Source: Orthonyx spaldingii
Taxonomy: Eukaryota; Chordata; Aves; Passeriformes; Orthonychidae
Assembly: GCA_013397795.1 (NCBI GenBank)
Contig: VZTJ01005671.1
Location: 286,996 to 350,995 of the forward strand
DNA length: 64,000 bases
Reading direction: 5' to 3'
Shown here: positions 1 through 8,919 of the stretch, piece by piece
Layout: the number at the start of each line of letters is the position of its first letter
Numbering within the stretch: position 1 is the stretch's first letter
Translations under genes and position numbers: made by a program
Notes under the pieces: model-generated
Seen by the model: only the letters and a program-made list of their open reading frames with translations
What the model was told of the DNA's origin: nothing
The model's database searches: none

Positions 1-1796
1 CCTTTATTAAATTTTCTTTACAAGAGTTTGAACAGTTACTAAAACTTGAAAATAAATGATCTTCCTTTGGAGAGATAATCAATCCTATAAAATGTCTTGC
101 TGTTTACATTAGCTTAATATCATTTCACTTTCATTTGTCCTATAACAAATTTCACTGATGTTTCATTGTAAAAGTATCTATGGTATGACTTTTATCAAAT
201 ATTAAATTAATATGTTTTTATTAAATTTAAACCTTTTTCAAACCATTTTAAACTATTGTCAAAAATACTTTGGACTGAACAAATTAATTTTTTATTGAAA
301 GCAAGCAGGGACATTAATCTAGTCGAGGTTATTTGTATTCTGTATAACCACTGTCTATAATAATCATGGCCTAGTAGTTAACTTTATATGTAAATATTCA
401 TTAGTGAGATCTCTACAGACAAGCTCTTTTTAAAAATTTCCAGCCAAGCTACTTTCTCTGTTCATTATGAACTTTGTAATATCTGAGCCTTTGGTTTTCT
501 AAAGCCTCTAATTCTCCATGGACTGAGCATTACAGGTCTGACACTCATGGGAGCAAGGAAGACAAGGCTGAATTGCTGTCTGCAACAATTCCATTCATAT
601 CTTCCAAGCCCTCATTGCAGTAGAGGTTGTGCAGGGAGCCAGAGAGGCTTCAGTGTAGTTTAGAAGGCTTTAAAGTGTACAGGTACTTTTCACTGGATCT
701 TCAGTTAGACCTCTGTCTTCTTCCAAGATTATAATAAGCCTTTTATAGAAAGCCCAGTCAGTGATACTTAGCTTGTTGCATTTATTGATTTCATAGGTTT
801 GCCACCTTAAGTAAGGAATAATATTAGCAGTTTCATTGCACCTTATGCCAACATCCTCTACTTACTAAATGTGAGGTATTTATGTGAAAAGTATTTCCTA
901 ATAATACTGCTTAAAACAATGCAAGTATATTTGTTCTTCACAGCATATGCCATTCTTTTTCTTTCTATTTGGATATATGATTGGGAATGGCTCAATTTCT
1001 AATTCTTTTCAGTTCCTGCTCTTCCAAGTCTGTCTAGAACATCAGAATTGCTTATCACTAGTGTTATTTCTTCATTATCTGTGACCATGTTCCTTCTTTG
1101 AAAGGAAAGGGAAAATGAAGCAATTTGAGCTTTCCCCTAATATATATTGATATATACATTGATATAGGAAAAAATATTACAGAGAAAACTTATTTTTTGT
1201 GGCAAGTCACATCCTTTCCTCTGAGCAGTATAGTCACTGTAAAGACAAAGACTTGTTACACTGCTTTGAGAGAAGATGTGGATTTAAGCAATCATCTCTT
1301 TCATGTTGCTACAGATAAATGGATAAATATGCATATGATGGAAAAGGGAAATTAGGTAGTGATAATGGAAGAAAGCACTTTGATATCAGTATCACAGTAT
1401 CTATGCTAAAGGCTTTGTTTTATAAGTATTTTAATTAAAAAAAAGAAGAGATTCTTGCATTCAAATTTATCATAAGTGCCAGAAAATAAACATTAAAGAT
1501 AGTAGTTGCTATTATTATCTTTAGAAAGACCATGATTTTACAGGATCTGGTTCAAGCCTTTTGCACATTAGGATTGACAACATTGAATTAGTACTCATGC
1601 TCTTGGTATTCACAAATTCTACTAGAGTCAGAACCATGAGAAAATACCCACCCTGTCACTACTAGCCAAAGAAATTCATCAAAACATACTGAATGGTGAG
1701 GGCTTTAATAAGTTTTCTACAATTTGCAAACAGAATTAAAACAAATTGCAAAGTAATTTGGCAGAAATCCTGGGGAAAGGATCACAGGTAGTAGTA
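1..1796. other. Intronic or intergenic unique sequence
   Basis: AT-rich sequence without recognisable exon, RNA gene or CR1. A short TA-rich tract lies at 1139-1167. The 76-codon frame starting at 1125 is a chance frame over that tract. If the CNTN5 assignment is right, this is intron upstream of the start exon. Confidence 0.5.
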
Positions 1797-2131
1797 TGCT
1801 GGGGTTTGGAATCCTTCTTTTTTTGTTTCTCTTATCTTAGGGAATTTTTTGCCCGTACGTTGCTAAGACACCATAATGACTGGGTGCTTAGAAAAACAAT
1901 AGAAAGACCAGTCGAGTAAAAAAAACTTGTAAGTAGCTATTCCCTTATTTGGACATTCCCTCTTGAAGGAGGCAGAGATCTCGGGACAGCTGGGCTGGGA
2001 AAAGGGAAGGGGAGCAGTAGCTCGCTCTCTTGGCCTCTCGGCATTCAGAAGAGAGGGAAGCTGCCGTTGCTTGTCACCACTGTGGAGTTTTCCTGGCTCC
2101 TGCTGCCTGCCTGCCTCTCCCGGAGCCAGCC

Positions 2132-2423
2132 NNNNNNNNNNNNNNNNNNNNNNNNNNNNNNNNNNNNNNNNNNNNNNNNNNNNNNNNNNNNNNNNNNNNN
2201 NNNNNNNNNNNNNNNNNNNNNNNNNNNNNNNNNNNNNNNNNNNNNNNNNNNNNNNNNNNNNNNNNNNNNNNNNNNNNNNNNNNNNNNNNNNNNNNNNNNN
2301 NNNNNNNNNNNNNNNNNNNNNNNNNNNNNNNNNNNNNNNNNNNNNNNNNNNNNNNNNNNNNNNNNNNNNNNNNNNNNNNNNNNNNNNNNNNNNNNNNNNN
2401 NNNNNNNNNNNNNNNNNNNNNNN
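2132..2423. other. Assembly gap (292 N) inside LTR copy 1
   Basis: Run of N. By comparison with LTR copy 2, the missing part corresponds to about 300 bases (56217-56516) plus some of the (TA)n tract: GC-rich sequence with a G-quadruplex-type motif next to a TA dinucleotide run. The stated gap length is close to that expectation. Reading frames spanning the N run are artefacts. Confidence 0.95.
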
Positions 2424-2443
2424 TATATATATATATATATTAG
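2424..2443. repeat. (TA)n microsatellite inside LTR copy 1
   Basis: Ten TA units directly after the N run. The true length is unknown because the gap cuts it. Confidence 0.9.
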
Positions 2444-2593
2444 TAAAGAACTGTTATTCCTTTTCCCACAACATTGCCTGAAAGCCCCTTTTAATTTCAA
2501 AATTATACTAATTCGGAGGGAAGGGGATTACATTTCCTATTCCAAGGGAGGCTCCTGCCTTCCTTAGCAGACATCTGTCTTCAAACTAGGACA

Positions 2594-4452
2594 TAGTACC
2601 ATGTGGAAACTGAAAATTGCATTTTCTAATTTTTGTGGGAAAAGAGTAGTTAGCTAAATTAATTGCTGCATAGTATATACATCTGTATTTTGAATCACTG
2701 TTTTATACAAATTCTCTTCAGGGAAAATTCATGTCCCTGATAGTAAGAAAAAAATAACTTACTGAAACTGTGTATATTGTAAAGAAACCAGAATAAGAAC
2801 AGGACAGGATTAAAAAAAAATCAAGAAATGGTAAACAGTCCATCTTTAAATTAAAAAACTGACTGTAGAGCTTTGTCAACTCATGCCATTATGCAAAAGA
2901 TATCTGTAAAAAACAATATGTTCTGGACAACTTAATTATCTTTTCTTGCATTGAAGCCAAGAAACTGTTCCAAACAAGCCAGTTGGATTTTTGTGAGGTC
3001 CAAATTTATAACTCAGAGAAAAAACAGATACTGTTTAGCTGAAATAATTTTAAAGTCCTTTTAAGCAGCATCTTCAGCTGTGTTTCTTTGCATTAGTAAC
3101 TTACTGTATATTCTGGTTTACAGTCATAAGATTAAAATGTAAATCTTTTTTTTTTTTTTAAGTATTCTTCACTCTGGGATAGTCAGGGGTGGAAGAAAAA
3201 CAAAACAAAACAAACCAGAAAATTAACAAGATTTTCAAACCAACAACTGAATATATGCCCTTAAACTACTTTTAGAATAAGTCAGCTTTAAGTAGGAGAT
3301 TTTTCTTATAAGATTTAAGAGAATATTCATTAGGGTTTTTTCACCAATAACACCTTTTTTTTCCTCTTCTTTTTTTTTTCTTTAGTAAGAAAGAAGAGGC
3401 TCCTCTTAATGGATTTAGTGCAGCTTTGATCTTTTTGCTATAGGCATAAAGGAGTTCTTCAATCACACGTCTGTCTAAAAGTGAGAGCTTAGTCATCGGA
3501 AAGATAGATGACAACCACTGATAGCAAAGCCAGGAGTACATCCCTTCCTTAAATCTAGGGTAGAAATCAGACTATCTTCCTATATTTATTAAACATAACA
3601 TTTTCATCCTCTTGCCCATATTATTTCCTACTAAGCACCTTTCTCAATCTGCTACAAGCCACACGGCAGCCCTATACATGCAATATCAACGTCTTTGTCA
3701 GCCTGCATGAACTGTACTCCCCAACCCTTGCATGTTCAATAATCTTACTATATTGCTATGCATTTCATTTATCCATATGGCCAGTAAATTGTTAGCCAAC
3801 AATCATTGAAGAAACAAGAAACATAGAAAAATTAAGTAGATATGCAAAATCCTTTCCTTATGACAATAATCAAGATTTCTAAATAGATTTTTAAAAAGCT
3901 ATGCAATGGTATATTTTCCCCTTGCTTGTTTTGCTAGCAATTCTTCTACTGAGATCAGCAAAAGTATTTATACAACAAATATCCAAGTAGGAAGGCTGGT
4001 GTCCAACATCCATGACTTAAATTAGATTATCTCCCTGTCATTGTCCTCTGGTTTTACATTTTAATGTTGCTGTATAACAGGTCTAGGTTATGTATTACGT
4101 TGATAGGTACAGGTTATGTAGGGTTGGCACATAAAAGTTATTATAGTTATTCAGCTATTCTACTATGGGCTCCTTATCTGATACAACTTGTGATAGCTCT
4201 GTTGTCTTCAATGAGACATTCATTAAAAAAAAATTCTTTTTCAAGGAAAGTTTAAAATTATCGTGTTTCAATATTTCTGAGAGAGTTTAAAATCATCATG
4301 TTTCAAGAATGCAAAGAGAAATGTGTATAAGCCCATCTTTTATTTTGATGTTCCCACTGTTTGGCTTCAGTTATTCTTCATCCTGATTCTACCAATTACA
4401 ACCTTTATCATTATTATTATTATTATTATTGTTGTTGTTGTTGTTGTTGTTG

Positions 4453-4487
<35 letters not shown>

Positions 4488-6059
4488 AGTATAACCCAAT
4501 AGGCACAATAATACCTAGTAATAATAACAGCAACAATAATCTCACACTGTAGTGCTGGAAAATTTGGTATATTCTTCCCTATTCATGCAACAGAAAAATC
4601 ATCAAGTTAAAATAATTTCTGTGTTGCACTGTTATAAAAACAACCTATAAAAAACCTATAAAAGTGGCTGAAAAGAAGTGAGGAAAAGAGGAAGAAGAAA
4701 AAATAATAAAGTTGGGGGCAGGGAGAGGAATCTCTGCATTACTCTCTTTAAGAGCTATGGCCATAAGGGAAAAATTTAAATTTTAATGAAAATACTTATT
4801 TCCCAAAGGCCTGGCTGGCAAAGAATGCTGAATGAGATAATTCACTAACCAAAGGAACACAATGACTGAAAAGCAGATAATCACTAAAGTGAAAAACAAT
4901 GGCAGAAGGCATTAATAATTAATTGAGGAGATTTCCTGTGGAGGTTTAAATGAGTTACAGGCTCTATGTGGAAAGTCACTTGTCTACCAGATTGTTGTGC
5001 TCTCTTTCAGGGTTGCTTACATTGATGTGTACATCCAATATTAAGTTTCCCTGGTCTGAAGTACCTGAAAGGAAGTACAAATCCTAAATGGGATTTTTTT
5101 GTCTGTGTTGAAAAGCATATCTGCTTTGCTGTTTAAATGAAAGCTGACAAGCTACACCTTTATATTTTTGCTGGAATAACTACCAGCAACCTAAACAGAT
5201 GTTGTCATCTTGTGCTCACAGTGTGTCTCTCTATACATGATGGAAAGACTGTCAAAACTGGTTAGAACTAGAGCTGCTCAGAGAGCAGTTGAAATGGAAT
5301 AATCCAGCAGGAATCTACTCTTATACTATGATTTATATTTTTATTTTTGACAACTGTGTAGAGCTTTACCTCTCTTCTCTTCCTGTGAGGGTTCTAACAA
5401 AAAGAATAGGACCCCCAAAACAGTGAATATGGCACGTAACTAAACTGGTTATAATCTGAAGGAGTCATATTATCCCCAAAATGGGTTTGATAGCAGAACA
5501 AAGGTAATTCTCCTTTGTCTCATTATTGTGTCATATGTGATTACTCTTGTAGTTGTAGATCATAACCTCTACTGATTGAAGATTCCTTGGACTCCAATAA
5601 GAGGATCTCAAAATCCTCCTGAACCGATATGACTAATTAAATGTAGGAAATTAACTTTATGTTTGCAACTTGATGTTTTTGAAGTCAAAGACCAGAAGTA
5701 CACCCATGTCCATACAAAACCAGCTGAATCAGACATTTGAATGCAAAATCTCTTGAGTTCCTATGTGGTAAAGTTGATGACATTGTTAAAGCTGAGAAGA
5801 CAGTGATCAAAGATGAAGTGTGCAGAATTTATGTTCGTATCATGGGACAGATAGAAAACATAAATCTGAGGAATAGTAGAAGGAGATGAGTATGAATAAT
5901 ATATTCTGTAAAAGTGTTGATTGTTTCAAATGCATTGCTACATTCTTTACATACTGAATAAAGCTGAGGAAACTGGAATCTATTTCAATCCAGTTCACAA
6001 GTAGTAAAAACACCTGGATTTTCCTAAAACATTTTTTAAATGCTTTACACTAAATATAC
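2594..6059. other. Intronic unique sequence with low-complexity tracts
   Basis: No exon or CR1 recognised. It holds T-rich tracts at about 3148-3161 and 3354-3382 and the compound trinucleotide repeat at 4409-4484. Short frames here have no similarity I recognise. The 4840-5010 stretch has the uninterrupted, homeodomain-site-like look of possible conserved non-coding sequence, but this cannot be shown from one genome. Confidence 0.45.
4409..4484. repeat. Compound microsatellite (ATT)n(GTT)n(ATT)n
   Basis: About seven ATT units to 4430, then about nine GTT units to 4457, then about nine ATT units to 4484. The middle block differs from the flanks by one base per unit. Confidence 0.95.
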
Positions 6060-6081
6060 CAACATATTACTTTCAGGAAAA
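6060..6081. repeat. Left target-site duplication of the CR1 at 6082-6989
   Basis: Twenty-two bases beginning CAACATATTAC and ending TTCAGGAAAA recur exactly at 6990-7011 on the other side of the CR1 element. Confidence 0.8.
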
Positions 6082-6989
6082 GAATCACATAATGGTTGGA
6101 GTTGAAAGGGAAGTCTGCAGATATCTGTTTCAAAGTTTATTCCAAAGCAGGATCACCTGGAACAGGTTGCACAAGATGCTGTCCAGGAGGGTCTTGAATA
6201 TCTCTAGAGAAGGAAACTCTACAACCTCTCTGGGCAGTCTGTTCCAGTGCTCTGCCACCTCTCCCTGCCTTCCCTCATAAGAGAGATGCTTCAGCCCTCT
6301 CATCATTTTCACAGCCCTCAGATGAACCCTCTTCAGTGCTTCCTTGTCTTTCTTGCACTGAGGAGCCCAGAACTGGATGCAGCACTCCAGACTCAGCCTC
6401 ATCAGGGCTGAGTAGAGGGGCAGGATCACCTCCCTGGACCTGCTGACCATGCTCTTCCTAATGCACCCCAGGTTACCATTGGCCTTCTTGGCCACAAGGT
6501 CACACTGCTGACTCATGGACAGGTTGTTGTCTACCAGACTCCAAGATCCCCAGGTCCTTCTCTGCAGAGTTGCTTTCCAGCAGGTTGGCCCCCAGCCTGT
6601 AGTGGGGTTATTCCTCCCCAGGTGCAAGACCCTTCATTTGCCCTTGTTGACCTTCAGACAGTTCTTCTCTGCCCATCTCTCTACCCTGTTGAGGACCTTC
6701 TGAAGGGCTGCACAGCCCTCTGGGGTATCAACCACCCTTCCCAGTTTTGTATCATCAGCAAACTTGCTGAGGATTACATTCATCCAGGGTCACTGATTAA
6801 TAAACTGAACAAGACTGGACCCAGTACAAATCGCTGAGAAACACTACGAGCTACAGGCCTCTAACTAGACTTTGCACCACTGGCCACAACACTGATCTCT
6901 CCCTCCAGCCAATTCTCAATACACCTCACTGTCCACTCATCTAACCCACACTTCCACTTGGACTTTTTGAAACATTTTATATCAAAAAT
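6082..6989 (-). mobile_element. CR1 LINE fragment with reverse-transcriptase remnant
   Basis: The 3' end lies at the left (GAATCACATAATGGTTGGAG on the + strand) and the 5' end is truncated at the right. On the - strand the reverse-transcriptase catalytic motif FADD is legible at 6762-6751 (context SKFADDTKLG). Around 6627-6130 there is a 165-codon frame with the CR1 C-terminal landmarks [26 protein letters not shown] and HWNRLPREVVE. Between HLSYE and AEHWNRL roughly 60-70 residues of the usual family layout are missing without loss of frame. A frame disruption lies near the LHLGR-NN segment and the FADD region is out of frame with the rest, so the copy is dead. The last about 30 bases before 6989 do not look like CR1. 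Confidence 0.93.
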
Positions 6990-7011
6990 CAACATATTAC
7001 TTTCAGGAAAA
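6990..7011. repeat. Right target-site duplication of the CR1 at 6082-6989
   Basis: Exact copy of 6060-6081. Both copies are also preceded by AAACATTTT a little upstream, so the original duplication may have been longer and then changed by a small deletion. Confidence 0.8.
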
Positions 7012-7362
7012 TAAGATCACATGTGAATATGTTTTCTGTGAAAGATATGTGTACTATCTTCTAAGCTTGGCTTTTTGGAAGTTCAAAGCTTCAAGACACA
7101 TAGTTTTAGGGTGATATCCATATAAATAAACATATATATATACACGTGGAGCACTGCCACAGACATTTGAGCTATTAACACTGTTAACTACTGGAACAAG
7201 ATCCCTCTGAGTATCTGTCAGGATACCTGTTCCTGTGCATAGAGAGACCTTTGGAACTAGACTTTTAATTGCATTAGGACCAGCTTTGTCTCTTGAATTG
7301 TTTGTCATATTATTAGAGATATTTTTAATTTTCCTAACAGAGATCTGTCTTTGTCCCACTAG
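7012..7362 (+). other. Intron end upstream of the start exon
   Basis: Unique sequence leading to the branch point and acceptor. It contains a short TATATATA tract near 7131-7142. The 101-codon - strand frame at 7054-7359 is a chance frame. Confidence 0.5.
7334..7362 (+). promoter_or_regulatory. Branch point, polypyrimidine tract and 3' splice site
   Basis: CTAAC at 7334-7338 matches the metazoan branch-point consensus. It is followed by TCTGTCTTTGTCCCACTAG ending at 7362. Spacing and composition are normal for a constitutive acceptor and support the exon start at 7363. Confidence 0.55.
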
Positions 7363-7493
7363 GCTAAGCTTTAATTAAGAAACGTCAGCGTTGCTAACTA
7401 CTGCACAAAGAGGGACGGAAGGACCTTTGTGACCAAGGATGTGGTTGTCATGGAAACTCTTGCTGTTTCTGTCACTCACTGGCTGTCTTTCAG
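7363..7493 (+). other. CNTN5: Whole exon: 5' UTR plus signal-peptide coding part of CNTN5
   Basis: The proposed acceptor AG is at 7361-7362, preceded by the pyrimidine-rich stretch 7346-7360. A branch-point match CTAAC lies at 7334-7338, its A about 25 bases before the acceptor. The AG dinucleotides at 7339-7342 are too close to that branch point to be likely acceptors. The 5' UTR part (7363-7438) has no ATG. The donor is CAG/GTAAAC at 7493/7494. An alternative acceptor at 7340 would lengthen the UTR by 22 bases without changing the protein. Confidence 0.62.
7439..7493 (+). CDS. CNTN5: First coding exon, signal peptide of contactin-5 (partial CDS)
   Basis: Seen: ATG at 7439 opens an 18-codon frame, MWLSWKLLLFLSLTGCLS, followed by one base (G) and a GTAAAC splice donor at 7494, so the exon ends in phase 1. 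In-frame stops TGA (7430-7432) and TAA (7376-7378) lie upstream and no ATG precedes it in the exon, which fixes the start. The peptide is a classical secretory signal: a Trp/Lys-containing n-region, a Leu/Phe-rich core and a small-residue end. Known family: contactin-5 (NB-2, FAR-2 in chicken) is a GPI-anchored neuronal adhesion molecule with six Ig and four FNIII domains. As I remember it, mammalian CNTN5 starts with the same SWKLxLFLSxTxCLS pattern and continues with Glu, which fits the phase-1 G. Inference: this is the CNTN5 start exon; the rest of the protein is encoded outside the window. Another secreted or membrane protein with a similar leader cannot be excluded from 18 residues. Confidence 0.74.
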
Positions 7494-7499
7494 GTAAAC
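7491..7499 (+). promoter_or_regulatory. 5' splice site of the signal-peptide exon
   Basis: CAG/GTAAAC spans the exon end at 7493. It matches the donor consensus at -3 to +4 but lacks G at +5, so it is a good though not perfect site. Confidence 0.6.
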
Positions 7500-7613
7500 C
7501 AAAACAAAAACAAGAAAACTTTGCTTATCATTTTAAGGCTCTTAACTGTAAACAGAAAGATGTAAAAGCATGCTGGAGAAGATCAACATCATTATGAAAA
7601 CTATTTGACTGAG
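7494..7613 (+). other. Intron start between donor and LTR-like element
   Basis: 120 bases of unique sequence from the GTAAAC donor to the left end of the LTR-like element. The last five bases (CTGAG) form its target duplication. Confidence 0.5.
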
Positions 7614-7780
7614 TGTGATGACCCACCCTTAAGGGAAGGAAGCACTTAAGATTCAAAAATGGTCCTTGGTCAAAAAGAATGACAGAAGTCAAGGGGTCTG
7701 CAAACAAGCATAGAGTATTATTGGTAAATTACACAATTAACATGAAAATTGGTATGTTAGTCCCTGACCTACTATGTAGG

Positions 7781-7894
7781 CACATGGCAGTGGGGTTTAA
7801 ATAAAAGGGTAGGGTAAAGGGAAAAGAGAAATTAAGCACATGATAGTGGGTCTTGGACCAAGAGGCAGGGTGGAAGGAAAAAGAGAAATTAAAG
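7781..7894 (+). repeat. Diverged tandem duplication inside the LTR
   Basis: Unit 1 (7781-7836) and unit 2 (7837-7894) both start CACATG, continue with an AGTGGG-like block, and end in AAGAGAAATTAA. The middle parts differ by substitutions and small indels. Confidence 0.7.
7800..7805 (+). terminator. Possible polyadenylation signal AATAAA in the LTR
   Basis: Canonical AATAAA in the sense direction of CNTN5, about 300 bases after the donor. It could instead belong to a TATA-like box (TTTAAATAAAAGG). There is no evidence of use. Confidence 0.2.
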
Positions 7895-8116
7895 AGGCTC
7901 ATTAAAAAGGGAGAGATGAATTAAAGAAAGAAAAAGAGAAAAAGGGAGGACAAGAAAGAGGAAAAAAAGGAAAAAAGGGAACACCACTCCTCACTTCAGC
8001 ATCGATCCTGCTGAGGGGATGCTGATCCTGTTTTCAGAGTCAACCCATGTGATAAGCAGCAATCCAGCTGTGTTGACCTGAGCGATGAAATGTCCAGGGT
8101 CTAGGTGACTCTTCCT

Positions 8117-8140
8117 GGGCTTAGGGGGTGGGGGGAGGGG
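8117..8140 (+). other. G-quadruplex-type G-rich run
   Basis: Four G tracts of 3, 5, 6 and 4 bases separated by loops of 4, 1 and 1 bases, on the sense strand inside the LTR-like element. Confidence 0.6.
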
Positions 8141-8919
8141 ACACCTTTTTGTGGACAGGTTTCTTTACCCTGAAGACAATTTTCTTGCTTTCTCTGCTAA
8201 TTACTTATCATGCACAGTCTGTTCTTTTAGGTCTTTCTGAAAATGGGTCTGAGGACTTCTGAAGTCCTTGGTGGTTCCAATCTCACCCTATAGTCCATAT
8301 ACACTTCCTGCCAATTATTCCTGTGCTCTGCTGTACTGTGTTGTGGTTCTTTCTCACAGAAAAGTGCTGCCCTACCTCCACCTGACCTCTCTTCTCCAGT
8401 CAAAACGTGTTTTTTCTCAGAGCCTGCTAGTAGCAATAGTCCTTGGTTAATACCAAAATTTCATGTCTGTTATTACTAAAAGTTCTTGGTTGACTTCATG
8501 GCCAACCATTATTGGTGTTTAGACACATTAGGCACTTATCTTCTGGAAACTGAGAGCTCAAAAGCATCTCACTTTAGACCACTGTTTATAAGATCGCAAG
8601 AGAATGGGTTTTAGTCACAGCAATTTTCTATCCTGGATGCAATTCTAGTTGGTAACTTTCTTTGAAGGTTCAGCAATAGAAATCTTATTTCATTTGGGTT
8701 GTTCAGGCAAGAAAAGTAAGTTCTGAAGGCTTCTCTTTAAAAAACTGGTGCTCTTCTACTTCCTGGGAATAGACAATGTCTCTGGCAAACTGGAGAGGGG
8801 CTTAGTCCAGGCACAGTTCTTCAAGGCCGAGGTCTAATGAGCATTTCTCAGACCACAGTGGGGCCTAAGAGTGGACGGGAATGTAACCAAAGTCAGCTTC
8901 TCTGAGTCTCTACACTGAG

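Larger units (their letters stand above)
1797..2593. mobile_element. Solo LTR of an endogenous retrovirus, copy 1 (interrupted by an assembly gap)
   Basis: Begins TG (1797) and ends ACA (2593), and is flanked by an exact 5-bp duplication TAGTA at 1792-1796 and 2594-2598. Both sides of the gap match, in reverse complement, the element at 56021-56851. The parts correspond in order: GC-rich core, a (TA)n tract, then a conserved end containing TCTTCAAACTAGGACA. TG...CA ends with a 5-bp duplication fit an ERVL-like LTR. No internal retroviral genes are present, so it is a solo LTR. Transcriptional orientation cannot be decided. Confidence 0.85.
7614..8914 (+). mobile_element. Probable solo LTR of an endogenous retrovirus, about 1.3 kb
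   Basis: Starts TGTGATGACCCACCC (7614) and ends TCTCTACA (8914), giving TGT...ACA termini flanked by an exact 5-bp duplication CTGAG (7609-7613 and 8915-8919). Inside are a diverged tandem repeat of about 57 bp (7781-7894), as often seen in retroviral U3 enhancers; an AATAAA at 7800-7805; a purine-rich stretch 7895-7980; and a G-rich run 8117-8140. The tandem repeat near the left end suggests U3 is on the left, hence + orientation. No gag, pol or env frame is present. The family name is not known to me, and 1.3 kb is long for an LTR, so part of the interior could be a nested insertion. Confidence 0.6.

Noticed and set aside
1963..2567. Frames of up to 172 codons on both strands
   Set aside because: They run through the N gap and LTR copy 1, so most residues are undefined.
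6130..6627. 165-codon open frame on the - strand as a host gene
   Set aside because: It is the decayed C-terminal part of CR1 ORF2, with frameshift and internal deletion, not a host gene.
7448..7460. Alternative ATG nine bases after the chosen start
   Set aside because: ATG at 7450 is in another frame and gives no signal peptide; the upstream ATG at 7439 gives a complete leader with matching exon phase.
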